Source of the DNA: Promethearchaeota archaeon
Lineage (GTDB): Archaea > Asgardarchaeota > Lokiarchaeia > Sigyniarchaeales > SOKP01
Reading direction: 5' to 3'
DNA length: 64,000 bases
Assembly (NCBI GenBank): GCA_016839555.1
Contig: JAEOUA010000010.1
Coordinates: 372,001 to 436,000 of the forward strand
The first letter of the stretch is position 1. The number at the start of each line of letters is the position of its first letter. Of this stretch, positions 36,694 to 45,745 are shown in pieces. The notes under the pieces were generated by a model that was not told the origin of the DNA, did not search any database, and saw nothing but the letters and a program-made list of their open reading frames with translations. The position numbers and the translations under genes were made by a program.

Positions 36694-37431
36694 TTAGCTA
36701 ATTCTGTTTTTTAATTCTGAAAAGTATAATCCCACATCAAGTATTACTACTAATCCTAAACTTGTTAAAATAGATGTCCATTCAATAATAGCGGAAGAAT
36801 TGCCAGTAAAAACAACTAATATATCGAAAATAATGATTATCCATGAATATATTGAAATCAATCGATTCAAATTTAATTGCCAAGCCCAATAACCCGCTAA
36901 AACTTTAATTATAAGTAAAATTATGAAGAATATCATAGTCGCATAATGATGGACCGGATAACTTAACTCCGCATCAATGAGAATCAGAAAAATTCCATCT
37001 TCCGAGAAAACACCAATCAAGATTAATAATACTCCTCCAATAAAGCCTAATAACATTATTATATAGGTTATGATTGTGAAGATTTTATCTCCTTTTTCTT
37101 TATATTGTAAGAATCCCGTAAAAAACAAAAATATGGAAATCCCTGCTAAAATGCAACCAAGGTTGTACCATATAGCGCCTGGATTCGAGATTGAAGGAAT
37201 AAAGAGTTCTGTATATAATTTAAATTCTCCTTCTACTATTCTCCAAACTGGATCGCCATCTGCTGGGACTTCATATCTTCCAAGATCTGATAACCAATGA
37301 TCTAAAGGCGACGCAGGATTTGGAAAAAAACCCCATCCAAGGATTAAAAAGACAATATAAAAAACTATTGTGAGTATTCCCCCTAAATACATCAGATTTT
37401 TTAAATTAAGTATTTTTTTATATTCATTCAT
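36694..37431 (-). CDS. DUF998-like membrane protein
   Basis: A 245-residue protein with about six or seven hydrophobic segments. The first loop contains HWLSDLGRYEVP; the SDLG motif is a mark of the DUF998 family. The second half includes HHYATMIFFIILLI, with a His pair as seen in the family. Function is unknown, but members are common in archaea. The gene is transcribed towards the small charged ORF. Its promoter faces the SDR gene at 37741, across a 309-base gap. Confidence 0.7.
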   Translation of the reverse strand: MNEYKKILNLKNLMYLGGILTIVFYIVFLILGWGFFPNPASPLDHWLSDLGRYEVPADGDPVWRIVEGEFKLYTELFIPSISNPGAIWYNLGCILAGISIFLFFTGFLQYKEKGDKIFTIITYIIMLLGFIGGVLLILIGVFSEDGIFLILIDAELSYPVHHYATMIFFIILLIIKVLAGYWAWQLNLNRLISIYSWIIIIFDILVVFTGNSSAIIEWTSILTSLGLVVILDVGLYFSELKNRIS

Positions 37432-37740
37432 AACAATACTTTTAGAGTGTAATTTATTGAAATAAAATTAATTATTTTTTAATTTAAATTTAAAAAAATA
37501 TTAGATGATTTAATTTAATATTATTTATATCTATTTCTTTCATTGAAAACTTAATAACACAATAATATGAAATTTTTTTTAAGCAAGAAAATTATTAATT
37601 GAAAAATCATGAGATTAATCTAATTTTTTAATGAAAACGAGAATTTAAATGACCTTAGAGCTTAAATATAAACAAATTTTTTGATATTTAGTTAATATAA
37701 TATAAAATATAAACTAATAAATTAAAAATGGAGTTATGAT
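37432..37740. other. Intergenic region, 309 bases, divergent promoters
   Basis: AT-rich spacer between the DUF998-like and SDR genes. No coding frame or structure was seen. Confidence 0.4.
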
Positions 37741-38607
37741 ATGAATTCAAATTTTTTAGAAGATAAAGTAGCACTTATAACTGGAGCAGGAAGTCCTAAT
37801 GGGATGGGTCAGGCAATAGCATTACAACTTGCTGAACATGGAGCAAACATAGTGGTTTCTGATATTGAAAAAGGAACACCCGATCCATTCCAAAAAAATT
37901 ATGGATATGAATTTGGTGCATATAAAGGTCTTGATTTAGCCGTTTCAAAAATCGAAGATTTGGGAAGGAAAGCATTAGCAATTAGAGCTGATGTTAGAAA
38001 TTCAAAAGATGTTAAGTCGCTGATCAAATCCACAAGAAAAGAATTTGGAAGGATAGATATTTTAGTGAATGTTGCGGGGGGAGCATGGGGAACAGCATTA
38101 ATTAAAGACTATGAAGAAAGTGAATTTATAAAAACATTCGATGTGAATATGTTTGGTACCTTCAGAGTTTGCAAATATGCATTGCCCTATCTAATTAGAA
38201 AAAAAGGAGTCATTATTAATTTTTCTTCTGGTGCCGCAAAACGAACCAATATGTTTTATTCAGCATATGCTGCTTCAAAGGCAGCTATAATCTCATTTAC
38301 TGAAACCTTAGCTATTGAATACGGCCCTAGAGGGTTACGGACATTTGCCTTACTTCCAGGAATGATTGAAACTGACTTATCAAAATTCGAAATAGCAGCA
38401 ACTTCTGATATTTTAAATATGCCTATTGAAGAAGTAATAAGACATTATAAAGAGGCAACTCCACTCGGTATATTTGGAAAACCGATTGATGTGGCAAACC
38501 TTGTAACTTTTCTATGTTCTGATAACGCATCATTTCTAACGGGTCTTTCAATTCCTGTTACAGGAGGATTAGATATAGCAAATCCTGTTTCTGAAATAAA
38601 ATTATAA
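37741..38607 (+). CDS. Short-chain dehydrogenase/reductase (SDR)
   Basis: A 288-residue classical SDR. The cofactor loop is TGAGSPNGMG (14-23), longer than the usual TGxxxGIG. The active site is Ser near 162-163 (FSSGAAKR), Tyr176 and Lys180 (YAASK), and Asn in DVNMFGT. The insert after DIEKGTPDPF and the ending PVTGGLDIANP resemble 3-oxoacyl-ACP reductases and related enzymes. It uses NAD(P). It could act in fatty-acid or sugar metabolism, and might connect to the acyl-CoA dehydrogenase at 2550, but the substrate is not evident. Confidence 0.88.
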   Translation: MNSNFLEDKVALITGAGSPNGMGQAIALQLAEHGANIVVSDIEKGTPDPFQKNYGYEFGAYKGLDLAVSKIEDLGRKALAIRADVRNSKDVKSLIKSTRKEFGRIDILVNVAGGAWGTALIKDYEESEFIKTFDVNMFGTFRVCKYALPYLIRKKGVIINFSSGAAKRTNMFYSAYAASKAAIISFTETLAIEYGPRGLRTFALLPGMIETDLSKFEIAATSDILNMPIEEVIRHYKEATPLGIFGKPIDVANLVTFLCSDNASFLTGLSIPVTGGLDIANPVSEIKL

Positions 38608-38696
38608 ATAAAATAGAGTATCAATGAAATAATCTTTCTTTTTTTTAGTTTACTATTTCAATAAACAATAAAAATAAAAAAAAAATAAAATAAAAT

Positions 38697-40916
38697 TTAG
38701 GGAAATCCAAGAAGACCTACGCCACCACCAACAGCAACAATGAAAATTAAAAATATCGACGCTGTTAATGACATCACTACTAGAAGTGTATTTATACTTG
38801 GTCCTGCTGTATCTTTAAATGGATCACCAACTGTGTCTCCTGTTATAGAAGCTTTATGAATATCAGTTCCTTTTCCACCGAGATTTCCGTTTTCGATCCA
38901 CTTTTTGGCGTTATCCCAAGCGCCACCCGCGTTTGCCATAAAAATCGCAAAGACAAAGCCAGAAAGTATTGCTCCTGCTAAGAAAGCTCCTAAAGCAGTA
39001 ATTCCAAATAAAATACCTACAGCTATTGGAATTAAAATCGATATGATACTGGGTAGAATAAGTTCTCTAAGAGAACCTCTTGTTGCGATATCTATACATT
39101 TATTAAAGTCTGCGGCTACTTCTCCTGTTAAAATTTTAGGGCTTTCTTCAAATTGACGCCTTATTTCATCAACCATTTTTGCTGCATTTCGCTGTACTGA
39201 CATAATAAGTAAAGCGGAAAACAATGCCGGTACTACAACTCCTATAAATGCTCCAATTAATACACTCGGATTTAATAAATCCATTATACCTTTTTGTATG
39301 AATTCTATTAAAGTAGTAGATGGATTAAGTAATGAAAAAATGTTCGGAAACTCTAATCCAAAGATCTCAATCTTAGCAGGGATAGGAATTAGACCTAGAT
39401 TATTAATGACGGATCTAGCTTCTTCTCTAAACGAAAATAGTAAAGCTAATACGGTTAAATTAGCTGCACCAATAGCAAATCCTTTTGTTATAGCTTTAGC
39501 AGTATTACCTGCTGAATCCAAACTATCGGCTATGCGGATAACATCTTCTCCTAATTCACCTTGTTCAGCAATTCCTCTTGCATTATCACAAATTGGACCA
39601 TATGCATCATTAGATACAATTGTTCCCACAATCGAGAGCATTCCTACCGCGGCCATACCAACTCCATAAACTCCAGAGCCGATAAGTACACTTCCTATAA
39701 AGAAGGAAAAGCCCATAGCAACAATTATTCCTAATGCTGGGGGAACAACACTGAGCAGTCCATAAGAAAAACCGCTTAAAACTACAACAGCATCGCCTTC
39801 TTGAGCAGCATGAGCCATATCTCTAGTTGGTTTTTTATCTTCCCTAGTAAAATAGTCGCTTGTCCAACCAATTACGATTCCACTAAGAAGCCCTATCGCA
39901 GCGCATAGCCAAGAACCCCATAAGGCATTGACATCATTCGCAGTTGATACAAAAGGACGTGCTATTAAAATAAAAACTAAAGCTAAACCTATAAAAACAA
40001 GAGTAGCCAGATATGTTCCTCCATTTAATAATTTTCCTGGATCATCGGTTTTCCATATCTTTATGATATAGATTCCAATTATAGAAGCAAATAAACCCGC
40101 TGTAGATAGAAGAATTGGGAGTATTATGAAGACCGCATTATTAGTAAATACCTGAGTCAATGCAGCTGCTAAAAGCATACCAGCAACTATAGAGGCGACA
40201 TAACTGTCAAATAAATCACTTCCCATTCCCGCAATATCGCCTACATTATCACCTACATTATCAGCGATAGAGGCAGGATTTCGTGGATCATCTTCGGGAA
40301 GTTTATATTCAGCTTTTCCTACTAAATCTGCTCCAACATCAGCAGTTTTAGTATATATTCCACCTCCACATTTCATAAAGAGGGCAATACTACTTGCTCC
40401 AAAACTGAATCCTAATACCACACTTACAGGTTTTTCGACTCCTATAGCAGCCATAATCCAATATATTGTGGACACACCGATTAACGCTACCGCAACCACC
40501 GCTAATCCCATAACGCACCCACCAAAAAAGCTTATATCAAAACCCTTTTTTACGCTTATACTGCATCCTTGAGCGGCTCTTGTATTAGCTTTCACACCAA
40601 CTATCATACCCATATAGCCTGCCCACATGGAACCTACAGATCCAATAAGGTAAGCAATCATCGTAAACCAAGAAAATTCTCCAGGATTTATTAAAAAGAG
40701 AAGTGCAATAGCTAGACCAACAACAAAAATTCCAAGAATTTTATATTGAACCTTAAGATATGTTTTTGCACCCTTCTCTATATATCCTGAAACTTCTTGC
40801 ATCCGTTCATTTCCAGGATCTTCTTTCATCACTAATTTACTGAAATACCACGCTAGTGCCAACGAAATAACTCCAGCTATTTCGGGGAAAATTAAAACCC
40901 ACGGTACATTCATCAT
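38697..40916 (-). CDS. hppA: Membrane-bound proton-translocating pyrophosphatase
   Basis: A 739-residue integral pyrophosphatase with about 16 TM helices. The active-site blocks are DVGADLVGKAEY, DDPRNPASIADNVGDNVGD and DNARGI. GNTAKAITKGFAIGAAN is the region that separates K+-dependent from K+-independent forms. Lys is at the first key position and Thr at the second, which fits the K+-independent H+-pumping class. It uses PPi from biosynthesis to pump protons. It lies alone in the opposite direction to the SDR gene. Confidence 0.97.
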   Translation of the reverse strand: MMNVPWVLIFPEIAGVISLALAWYFSKLVMKEDPGNERMQEVSGYIEKGAKTYLKVQYKILGIFVVGLAIALLFLINPGEFSWFTMIAYLIGSVGSMWAGYMGMIVGVKANTRAAQGCSISVKKGFDISFFGGCVMGLAVVAVALIGVSTIYWIMAAIGVEKPVSVVLGFSFGASSIALFMKCGGGIYTKTADVGADLVGKAEYKLPEDDPRNPASIADNVGDNVGDIAGMGSDLFDSYVASIVAGMLLAAALTQVFTNNAVFIILPILLSTAGLFASIIGIYIIKIWKTDDPGKLLNGGTYLATLVFIGLALVFILIARPFVSTANDVNALWGSWLCAAIGLLSGIVIGWTSDYFTREDKKPTRDMAHAAQEGDAVVVLSGFSYGLLSVVPPALGIIVAMGFSFFIGSVLIGSGVYGVGMAAVGMLSIVGTIVSNDAYGPICDNARGIAEQGELGEDVIRIADSLDSAGNTAKAITKGFAIGAANLTVLALLFSFREEARSVINNLGLIPIPAKIEIFGLEFPNIFSLLNPSTTLIEFIQKGIMDLLNPSVLIGAFIGVVVPALFSALLIMSVQRNAAKMVDEIRRQFEESPKILTGEVAADFNKCIDIATRGSLRELILPSIISILIPIAVGILFGITALGAFLAGAILSGFVFAIFMANAGGAWDNAKKWIENGNLGGKGTDIHKASITGDTVGDPFKDTAGPSINTLLVVMSLTASIFLIFIVAVGGGVGLLGFP

Positions 40917-41192
40917 TTTTACATCAAATTATAATTTTTTTTCAAATATTTTTATTAAATTAGAAAGATATTTTTAATTATTGTAAATTTCCTTTAAATT
41001 TTTTGATCTTTCTAAATTTTTTATTTTCATACTCATAATTAGAGATTTCTTCTTTTCTATAATATTCCGACTCTAAGTTTATGAAGAAAAAGAATTAATA
41101 TAAATTCTTAAAATAGTGAAATATTTTTTAGAAGAAACTCATAAGATTTCCTTGAGGAAAAAAATATAAGCTTCGAATCATATATAAATATG

Positions 41193-41523
41193 GGACAGAT
41201 GAGGTTTGAGGCTGACGGTAAGCAATCACTTGCTGAGGAACCTCGCCTCATTCTCCAAGCAAGGCATAGGAAAACCTATGACGGTGAAAACCGTATTTTA
41301 GCAATAGAAACGGAACTGCCTTTATGGATATATTGATGATTTGGAATTAAGCCAAAGAAATTTCATAAGGGAATGGTTGAAACGAGCTAAAACCTTGGTG
41401 CAAGGCCAAATAAAAGCGATGAGCACTTGGAGGGAGCTTTAGGTAGGCCGCTTAGTTTAATGCCTCAACTAACTCTTGGCGACGAGAGTAGTACAGAAGG
41501 GCGGGTATAAGCCTCAGATGTCC
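41193..41523 (+). ncRNA. rnpB: RNase P RNA
   Basis: About 331 bases with a visibly higher GC content than the flanks. P1 is formed by GGACA-GA-UGAGG (41193-41204) and CCUCA-GA-UGUCC (41512-41523), with a symmetric tandem GA. P4 is formed by ACC(U)CGCCU (41240-41248) and AGGGCGGGU (41498-41506), with the universally conserved bulged U at 41243. GAGGAACC (CR-I), GGTGCAAGGCC and ACAGAAGGGCGG (CR-V) match archaeal RNase P RNA. It cleaves tRNA 5' leaders. A TATA-like AAAATATAAG at 41161-41170 is about 24 bases before the 5' end, and a T-rich stretch follows. Confidence 0.93.
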
Positions 41524-41670
41524 TTAAAACTTTATTTTATTGTTTATTATTGAAACGTTCTAAATTTCCTATATTCTATAAATCTCTTTAATTCTTTTAT
41601 TGTAAATTTTTTAAGAATAGAATAAAAAAAGATAATGTTTTAAAGATTTATCTTTTCTTTTTAAGGAGGA

Positions 41671-41877
41671 TTATTTATTAAGAACAAGATGAGCGAAATA
41701 TTCAAAGTCTCTATTATAAGTTTTTTCTGCTTGTTTCGATATCTTTGCGAAGACACATCCAGGTAATTCGTTCATCGAAAGATGATATTTTATACACTCA
41801 CAGCATTTACCTCGCCGAGAACTATTATAAGTGCAAGGACATGTTTCTCTTAATTGATCTTGGTTGCATTCCGTCAT
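41671..41877 (-). CDS. DUF6485-like Cys-rich small protein
   Basis: A 68-residue protein with Cys at ECNQ, CPCTY, GKCCECI and GCVF. The pattern (C-x-C, then GKCC-x-C, then LPGCVF) matches the DUF6485 family of small putative metal-binding proteins. The gene faces the RNase P RNA gene. Function is unknown. Confidence 0.7.
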   Translation of the reverse strand: MTECNQDQLRETCPCTYNSSRRGKCCECIKYHLSMNELPGCVFAKISKQAEKTYNRDFEYFAHLVLNK

Positions 41878-42224
41878 AAAACCTAATGATTTTGTTTTTA
41901 TTATTTATTGTTTTGAAATTAAGAAAAGAATAAAAATTTAATATATTTAGAAGAATTTAGAAATCAATTTTGATACTTTTTAATTCTCCGTATTAAATTT
42001 AACTTAACTGAATGAATTAAATAAATTCTATATTTGTAATAAGAATCCTATTTTTCTTTTATTAGCTTTAATTTAAATTTAGTTAAAGAGAAAATTTTTC
42101 AATGTTTAATACAACAATTTTATATATGTAAATTCTCTATCAATTATTATTAATTTTATGAGAAATTAAGAAAGATATACATAATTATAATCCATATGAT
42201 AAAGAATGATTATATCTAATCTCA
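41878..42224. other. Intergenic region, 347 bases, divergent promoters
   Basis: AT-rich spacer between the DUF6485-like gene and the GTPase gene. TATA-like TTTTATATATG is about 105 bases before the GTPase start. Nothing else was seen. Confidence 0.4.
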
Positions 42225-42764
42225 GTGAATAACTTGGAAAAGAGAAAATATTTTTTTAAGGTATTAGTAGCAGGACCACCAGGGGCAGGAAAAACATCTT
42301 TATTAAGGCGTTATATTAAGGGTAAATTTGACGAAAGTACACTCATGACTATTGGAGTGGATTTTTATTATAAAGTTTTAGAATTTAATGAAGATTTAAC
42401 TTGCTCTCTCCAACTCTGGGATTTTGGGGGACAAAAGCAGTTCGAAAAACTTCATGAGACCTATGTAAAGGGAGCTAGTGGCGCGCTTCTTTTGATCGAT
42501 TTAACTCGGATTCCAGATATGGATATAGTTATTAAATGGATGAATATTGTTCGATTAGAAAAAGAAAACCTTCCTGTAGTAATTCTTGGAAGTAAAGCCG
42601 ATCTAAAAGAGTTAATTATAGTGGACGAAGGTTTTATGAAAAAGATAATGGATATATTCAATATTAATCATTATCTTAAAACATCTGCAAAAACAGGCGT
42701 AAATGTTGATAAGGCATTTCGATTTATTGTGGAGGAAATACTAAAAAAGAAAAGGATTATCTGA
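42225..42764 (+). CDS. Small GTPase with atypical G4 box
   Basis: A 179-residue GTPase with G1 GPPGAGKTS (17-25), G2 Thr in MTIGVDFY and G3 WDFGGQKQF. The G4 box is SKAD where NKxD is usual, and G5 is TSAKTG. The change of Asn to Ser in G4 should loosen guanine contact but may be tolerated. The GTG at 42225 is taken as start; a TTG follows three codons later. It ends in TGA. It is most like Rab/Arf-type archaeal GTPases. The MBL gene follows 112 bases later. Confidence 0.85.
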   Translation: MNNLEKRKYFFKVLVAGPPGAGKTSLLRRYIKGKFDESTLMTIGVDFYYKVLEFNEDLTCSLQLWDFGGQKQFEKLHETYVKGASGALLLIDLTRIPDMDIVIKWMNIVRLEKENLPVVILGSKADLKELIIVDEGFMKKIMDIFNINHYLKTSAKTGVNVDKAFRFIVEEILKKKRII

Positions 42765-42876
42765 AAATAAAAGAATTATTCTACTTTTTAGAATTATTTG
42801 TAATTATATGAACTAATGAAGTTTATGCTTATTATGTTAAATAATCCACCTATATAATAAATAAAAAAATTATGAA

Positions 42877-43680
42877 ATGAAAGATGAATTAATATTTCTT
42901 GGGACTGGAGGAGGAAGACATCATATTAGAACTCAATATCGAGCTACGGGAGGGTTTTTATATAAATTTAATGAAATTCAAGCCCATATTGATCCTGGTC
43001 CGGGAGCGATAGTAAGAATTAATCAGTTCGATGAAGATCCTGCTAAAACGGACTTATTCATTGTTACACATTTTCATTTAGACCATTATTCTGATCTAAG
43101 TGCTATTATTGAAAGCTCCCGCAAAATCTTACACGATAGGAATTATAATTACTTTAAAAAAGGCACCCTCATCACTACGAATCAGGTATTGAAATATATC
43201 TCGGAATATCATTTAAATATGGTGGAAAAGATAGTAATATTCCATGCTGGTGAGGTGATGATGTATAAGGGAGTAAATATAATAGGAACAAAAATAAAAC
43301 ATTCAGATATAGAAGGATTCGGACTTAAATTTAATCTTAGTGATTATACTTTAGGGTATACTAGTGATTCCACCGTGTTTGAAGGATTTGCAGAACAATT
43401 TAACAATACTGATGTTCTCATTTTAAATCTATTACGGCCTGATTCTATCGTGTGTAAAAAACATTTATGTACAGATCAAGTTATTCCTTATTTAAATAAA
43501 ATTAATCCTAAACCTGCCACAATTATTCTAACTCATTTTGGGGCTTATATGGACAGTCCTTTATCAAAAAAAAATTTTGTACCAAGTCAAGTTGAGAAAA
43601 TAAAAAAGCTTACTAATATTAAAAAAGTAATCGGGGCGTATGATGGGTTAAAACTTAAAATTGAGAAGTTATTGAAATAA
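42877..43680 (+). CDS. Metallo-beta-lactamase fold hydrolase
   Basis: A 267-residue MBL-fold protein. The metal site is THFHLDH (His65, His67, Asp69, His70). The N-terminus is LGTGGGRHH, and the later Asp site is GYTSDSTVF. TIILTHFGAYM gives the last His. The family includes ribonucleases, lactonases and phosphodiesterases, so the substrate is uncertain. It is convergent with the HEAT-like gene, separated by three bases. Confidence 0.85.
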   Translation: MKDELIFLGTGGGRHHIRTQYRATGGFLYKFNEIQAHIDPGPGAIVRINQFDEDPAKTDLFIVTHFHLDHYSDLSAIIESSRKILHDRNYNYFKKGTLITTNQVLKYISEYHLNMVEKIVIFHAGEVMMYKGVNIIGTKIKHSDIEGFGLKFNLSDYTLGYTSDSTVFEGFAEQFNNTDVLILNLLRPDSIVCKKHLCTDQVIPYLNKINPKPATIILTHFGAYMDSPLSKKNFVPSQVEKIKKLTNIKKVIGAYDGLKLKIEKLLK

Positions 43681-43683
43681 TTA

Positions 43684-44070
43684 TTAAGTAAGAAATTCTA
43701 ATTTATGACCATCCAATCCATAGGAATAATCTTTAATGGTCTTTAATACCGTGGGGGATTTTTCATGTTTCAGAGCCCATTTAATAATTTTCTCACACTT
43801 ATTTTGATAATCTAATAGAAGATATTTAGCTGAGAGCGCTCTAACGCGTGGACTTTCATCAGACAATAAGCAATTTTCAAGAATATTGAATATTAAGTCT
43901 TTTTTAATATTTAATTTCCTCAACAACTCTATAGAAATTATTCTAATTTTCTCATAACTACTCCCTTCAATTAAGTACTTTAACATTTTCAACGTATTTT
44001 TTTTATCATATTCTTTCCGATTTAAATTGTCAGAGATTTTATTTAAGATTTCTAATTGTTTTTCAAACAT
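43684..44070 (-). CDS. Small helical HEAT-repeat-like protein
   Basis: A 128-residue all-helical protein. Regularly spaced Leu, with motifs such as KIRIISIELLRKL and SPRVRALSAKYLLL, suggests three HEAT-like repeats. There is no signal peptide or TM helix. It may be a scaffolding or regulatory protein. No partner is evident, although a GTPase gene lies 0.9 kb away. Confidence 0.5.
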   Translation of the reverse strand: MFEKQLEILNKISDNLNRKEYDKKNTLKMLKYLIEGSSYEKIRIISIELLRKLNIKKDLIFNILENCLLSDESPRVRALSAKYLLLDYQNKCEKIIKWALKHEKSPTVLKTIKDYSYGLDGHKLEFLT

Positions 44071-44549
44071 GATATTAAAATTGGATGAGCGTGTTAAATT
44101 TATTATATGTGCCTTTTGTATATAAATTTTTTCAAATGCTCTTTATTAATCGCTTGTAAGAATTTTATAACAAGGAAGAGAATGAAAAAGAGAAGATAAG
44201 AAGGGTGAATGTCATCCCGTCTTATATAAAAGAATGAGTGAGATAATTAAACTCGGTGAGAGTTTAATAGAGGGCGAAATCCAATGTTTTGACGAGGATA
44301 ACAAATTATTTTTTCCCTTCTATGATTTAGATTGGGTTTTCTAAAATATAAAATATGAGATTTCAAGATTTGTTCTTGTGGATAGTACGGAATTCTTTAT
44401 CTAATTTCGTTTAAATGTTTACTAACGTTTTTCACATAAGGTCATTCAAAACCCATTAAAAAGAAAAAAATGAAATTAAATTTTATAAAATTGTACATTA
44501 AAAATGAGAAATTAAAATAATTGATTAATTAATTGAATAAAAAACACTT
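44071..44549. other. Intergenic region, 479 bases, with candidate structured RNA
   Basis: Between two minus-strand genes. It holds two hairpins (see the separate entry) and a TATA-like CTTATATAAAAG at 44221-44232. An ORF of 36 codons (44234-44344) lies within it but has no family match. The rest is AT-rich and empty. Confidence 0.4.
44203..44268 (+). other. Pair of hairpins, possible small RNA or leader
   Basis: The first stem is GGGTGA with TCATCCC (44203-44218, one bulge). The second is ATTAAACTC-GGTGA-GAGTTTAAT, nine perfect pairs at 44246-44268. A TATA-like motif separates them. The second stem overlaps the start of a 36-codon ORF that begins at 44234. Strand and function are uncertain. 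Confidence 0.3.
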
Positions 44550-45713
44550 TTAAGTCGATAATAAAGTATTGCTTTCTTTAAATTTAGGCATGATTCGCAA
44601 TATCTCAGTGGTGATGCCATCGGCCAGACGTGCTAATTGATATTTTAAGGAAAATTTGTTTCCTAAGGTATTATAGATTAATTTCAATAAAAGCCCCACG
44701 GAAACTATTGTTATAATTATTATGGGTGTGAAGGTTGGCCAAGTTAAGATATGGGTAAAAAAGAAATAAAAGCTGTAATGAATTAGAAAAATGGAAAACG
44801 AATAATACGAAAAATAGAAGAAGAAACGATATTTCTTATCAATATGAATGAAATCTAACTTTTCTATGTTAAAAAGTGTTGGATATAAGAATACTAACGC
44901 TCCTACGGCATAGATAACCCATGCAGTATTTCTTCGATGCCAGAGAAAATCTTCAACGACAAGTGGAAGGGGGATAATAAAAGAAGCAATTAACATTAAA
45001 ATTAAGCCCGATATTACTAAGGGGAGCGTAATTTCACTAAAATAATTAACATGAGACATTTCAGGTTCTCGATTAATGTAATTTTCGAATATAATATCTG
45101 CGATTACCGTTCCAATTAAGAAAAACGGAAAATTGGATAAAATTGGAGTTAATTGATATCCGTTATAGAGGAAATAAAAGATCACACTTAAGGGATGCCC
45201 TTGAAGATTTTTGAATTGAACTAAATAAGAATAAAGATAATGATCAATAATAATAATTGCAGCAGCGACCACAATTTTCACAATTTTCTTACATTTTAAT
45301 AAGGGCCATGCAAGTAAAATTGAAGTGGGTAAAGTGAATAAAATAAACCAATTCCAAATTAAACTGAGATTGTTAGAAAGAATCGCATCAACGGTATTAT
45401 AAATGAATCCTACGATAAGAAGGAAAATTGCTCTTAAGATGTAGTTAAGGCGGAGCTTTTCATATGAAAAAGCATCATCAGTTTTAATTCTTTCAATTTT
45501 ATTTCTATAAGATAAGGTAAGACTAATACCTGAGATAAATAAAAATCCGCTTCCACCGATTACGTCAACAAATACTACAATATCATTAAGTAAATAAAAT
45601 GACTCATGCGACATCCACCATTCTGCCAAATGACCAAAAATCATCCACGTTATACATACACCACGAAAGAAATCGAGGCTATTCAATCGCTTTTTCATGA
45701 TAAAAATCTCCAA
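44550..45713 (-). CDS. DUF1624/HGSNAT-like membrane acyltransferase
   Basis: A 387-residue protein with about ten hydrophobic segments. The N-terminus (RLNSLDFFRGVCITWMIFGH) carries the family's Arg and the His of the proposed acceptor site, as in heparan N-acetyltransferase-like proteins. The first Met is at 45713, but a second Met five codons later gives a more typical start (MKKRLNSLDFF). It probably transfers an acyl group across the membrane to a sugar or lipid. Substrate is unknown. Confidence 0.7.
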   Translation of the reverse strand: MEIFIMKKRLNSLDFFRGVCITWMIFGHLAEWWMSHESFYLLNDIVVFVDVIGGSGFLFISGISLTLSYRNKIERIKTDDAFSYEKLRLNYILRAIFLLIVGFIYNTVDAILSNNLSLIWNWFILFTLPTSILLAWPLLKCKKIVKIVVAAAIIIIDHYLYSYLVQFKNLQGHPLSVIFYFLYNGYQLTPILSNFPFFLIGTVIADIIFENYINREPEMSHVNYFSEITLPLVISGLILMLIASFIIPLPLVVEDFLWHRRNTAWVIYAVGALVFLYPTLFNIEKLDFIHIDKKYRFFFYFSYYSFSIFLIHYSFYFFFTHILTWPTFTPIIIITIVSVGLLLKLIYNTLGNKFSLKYQLARLADGITTEILRIMPKFKESNTLLST

Positions 45714-45745
45714 TGACCAGTTTAATAAAAAAATAATGCAACCTA

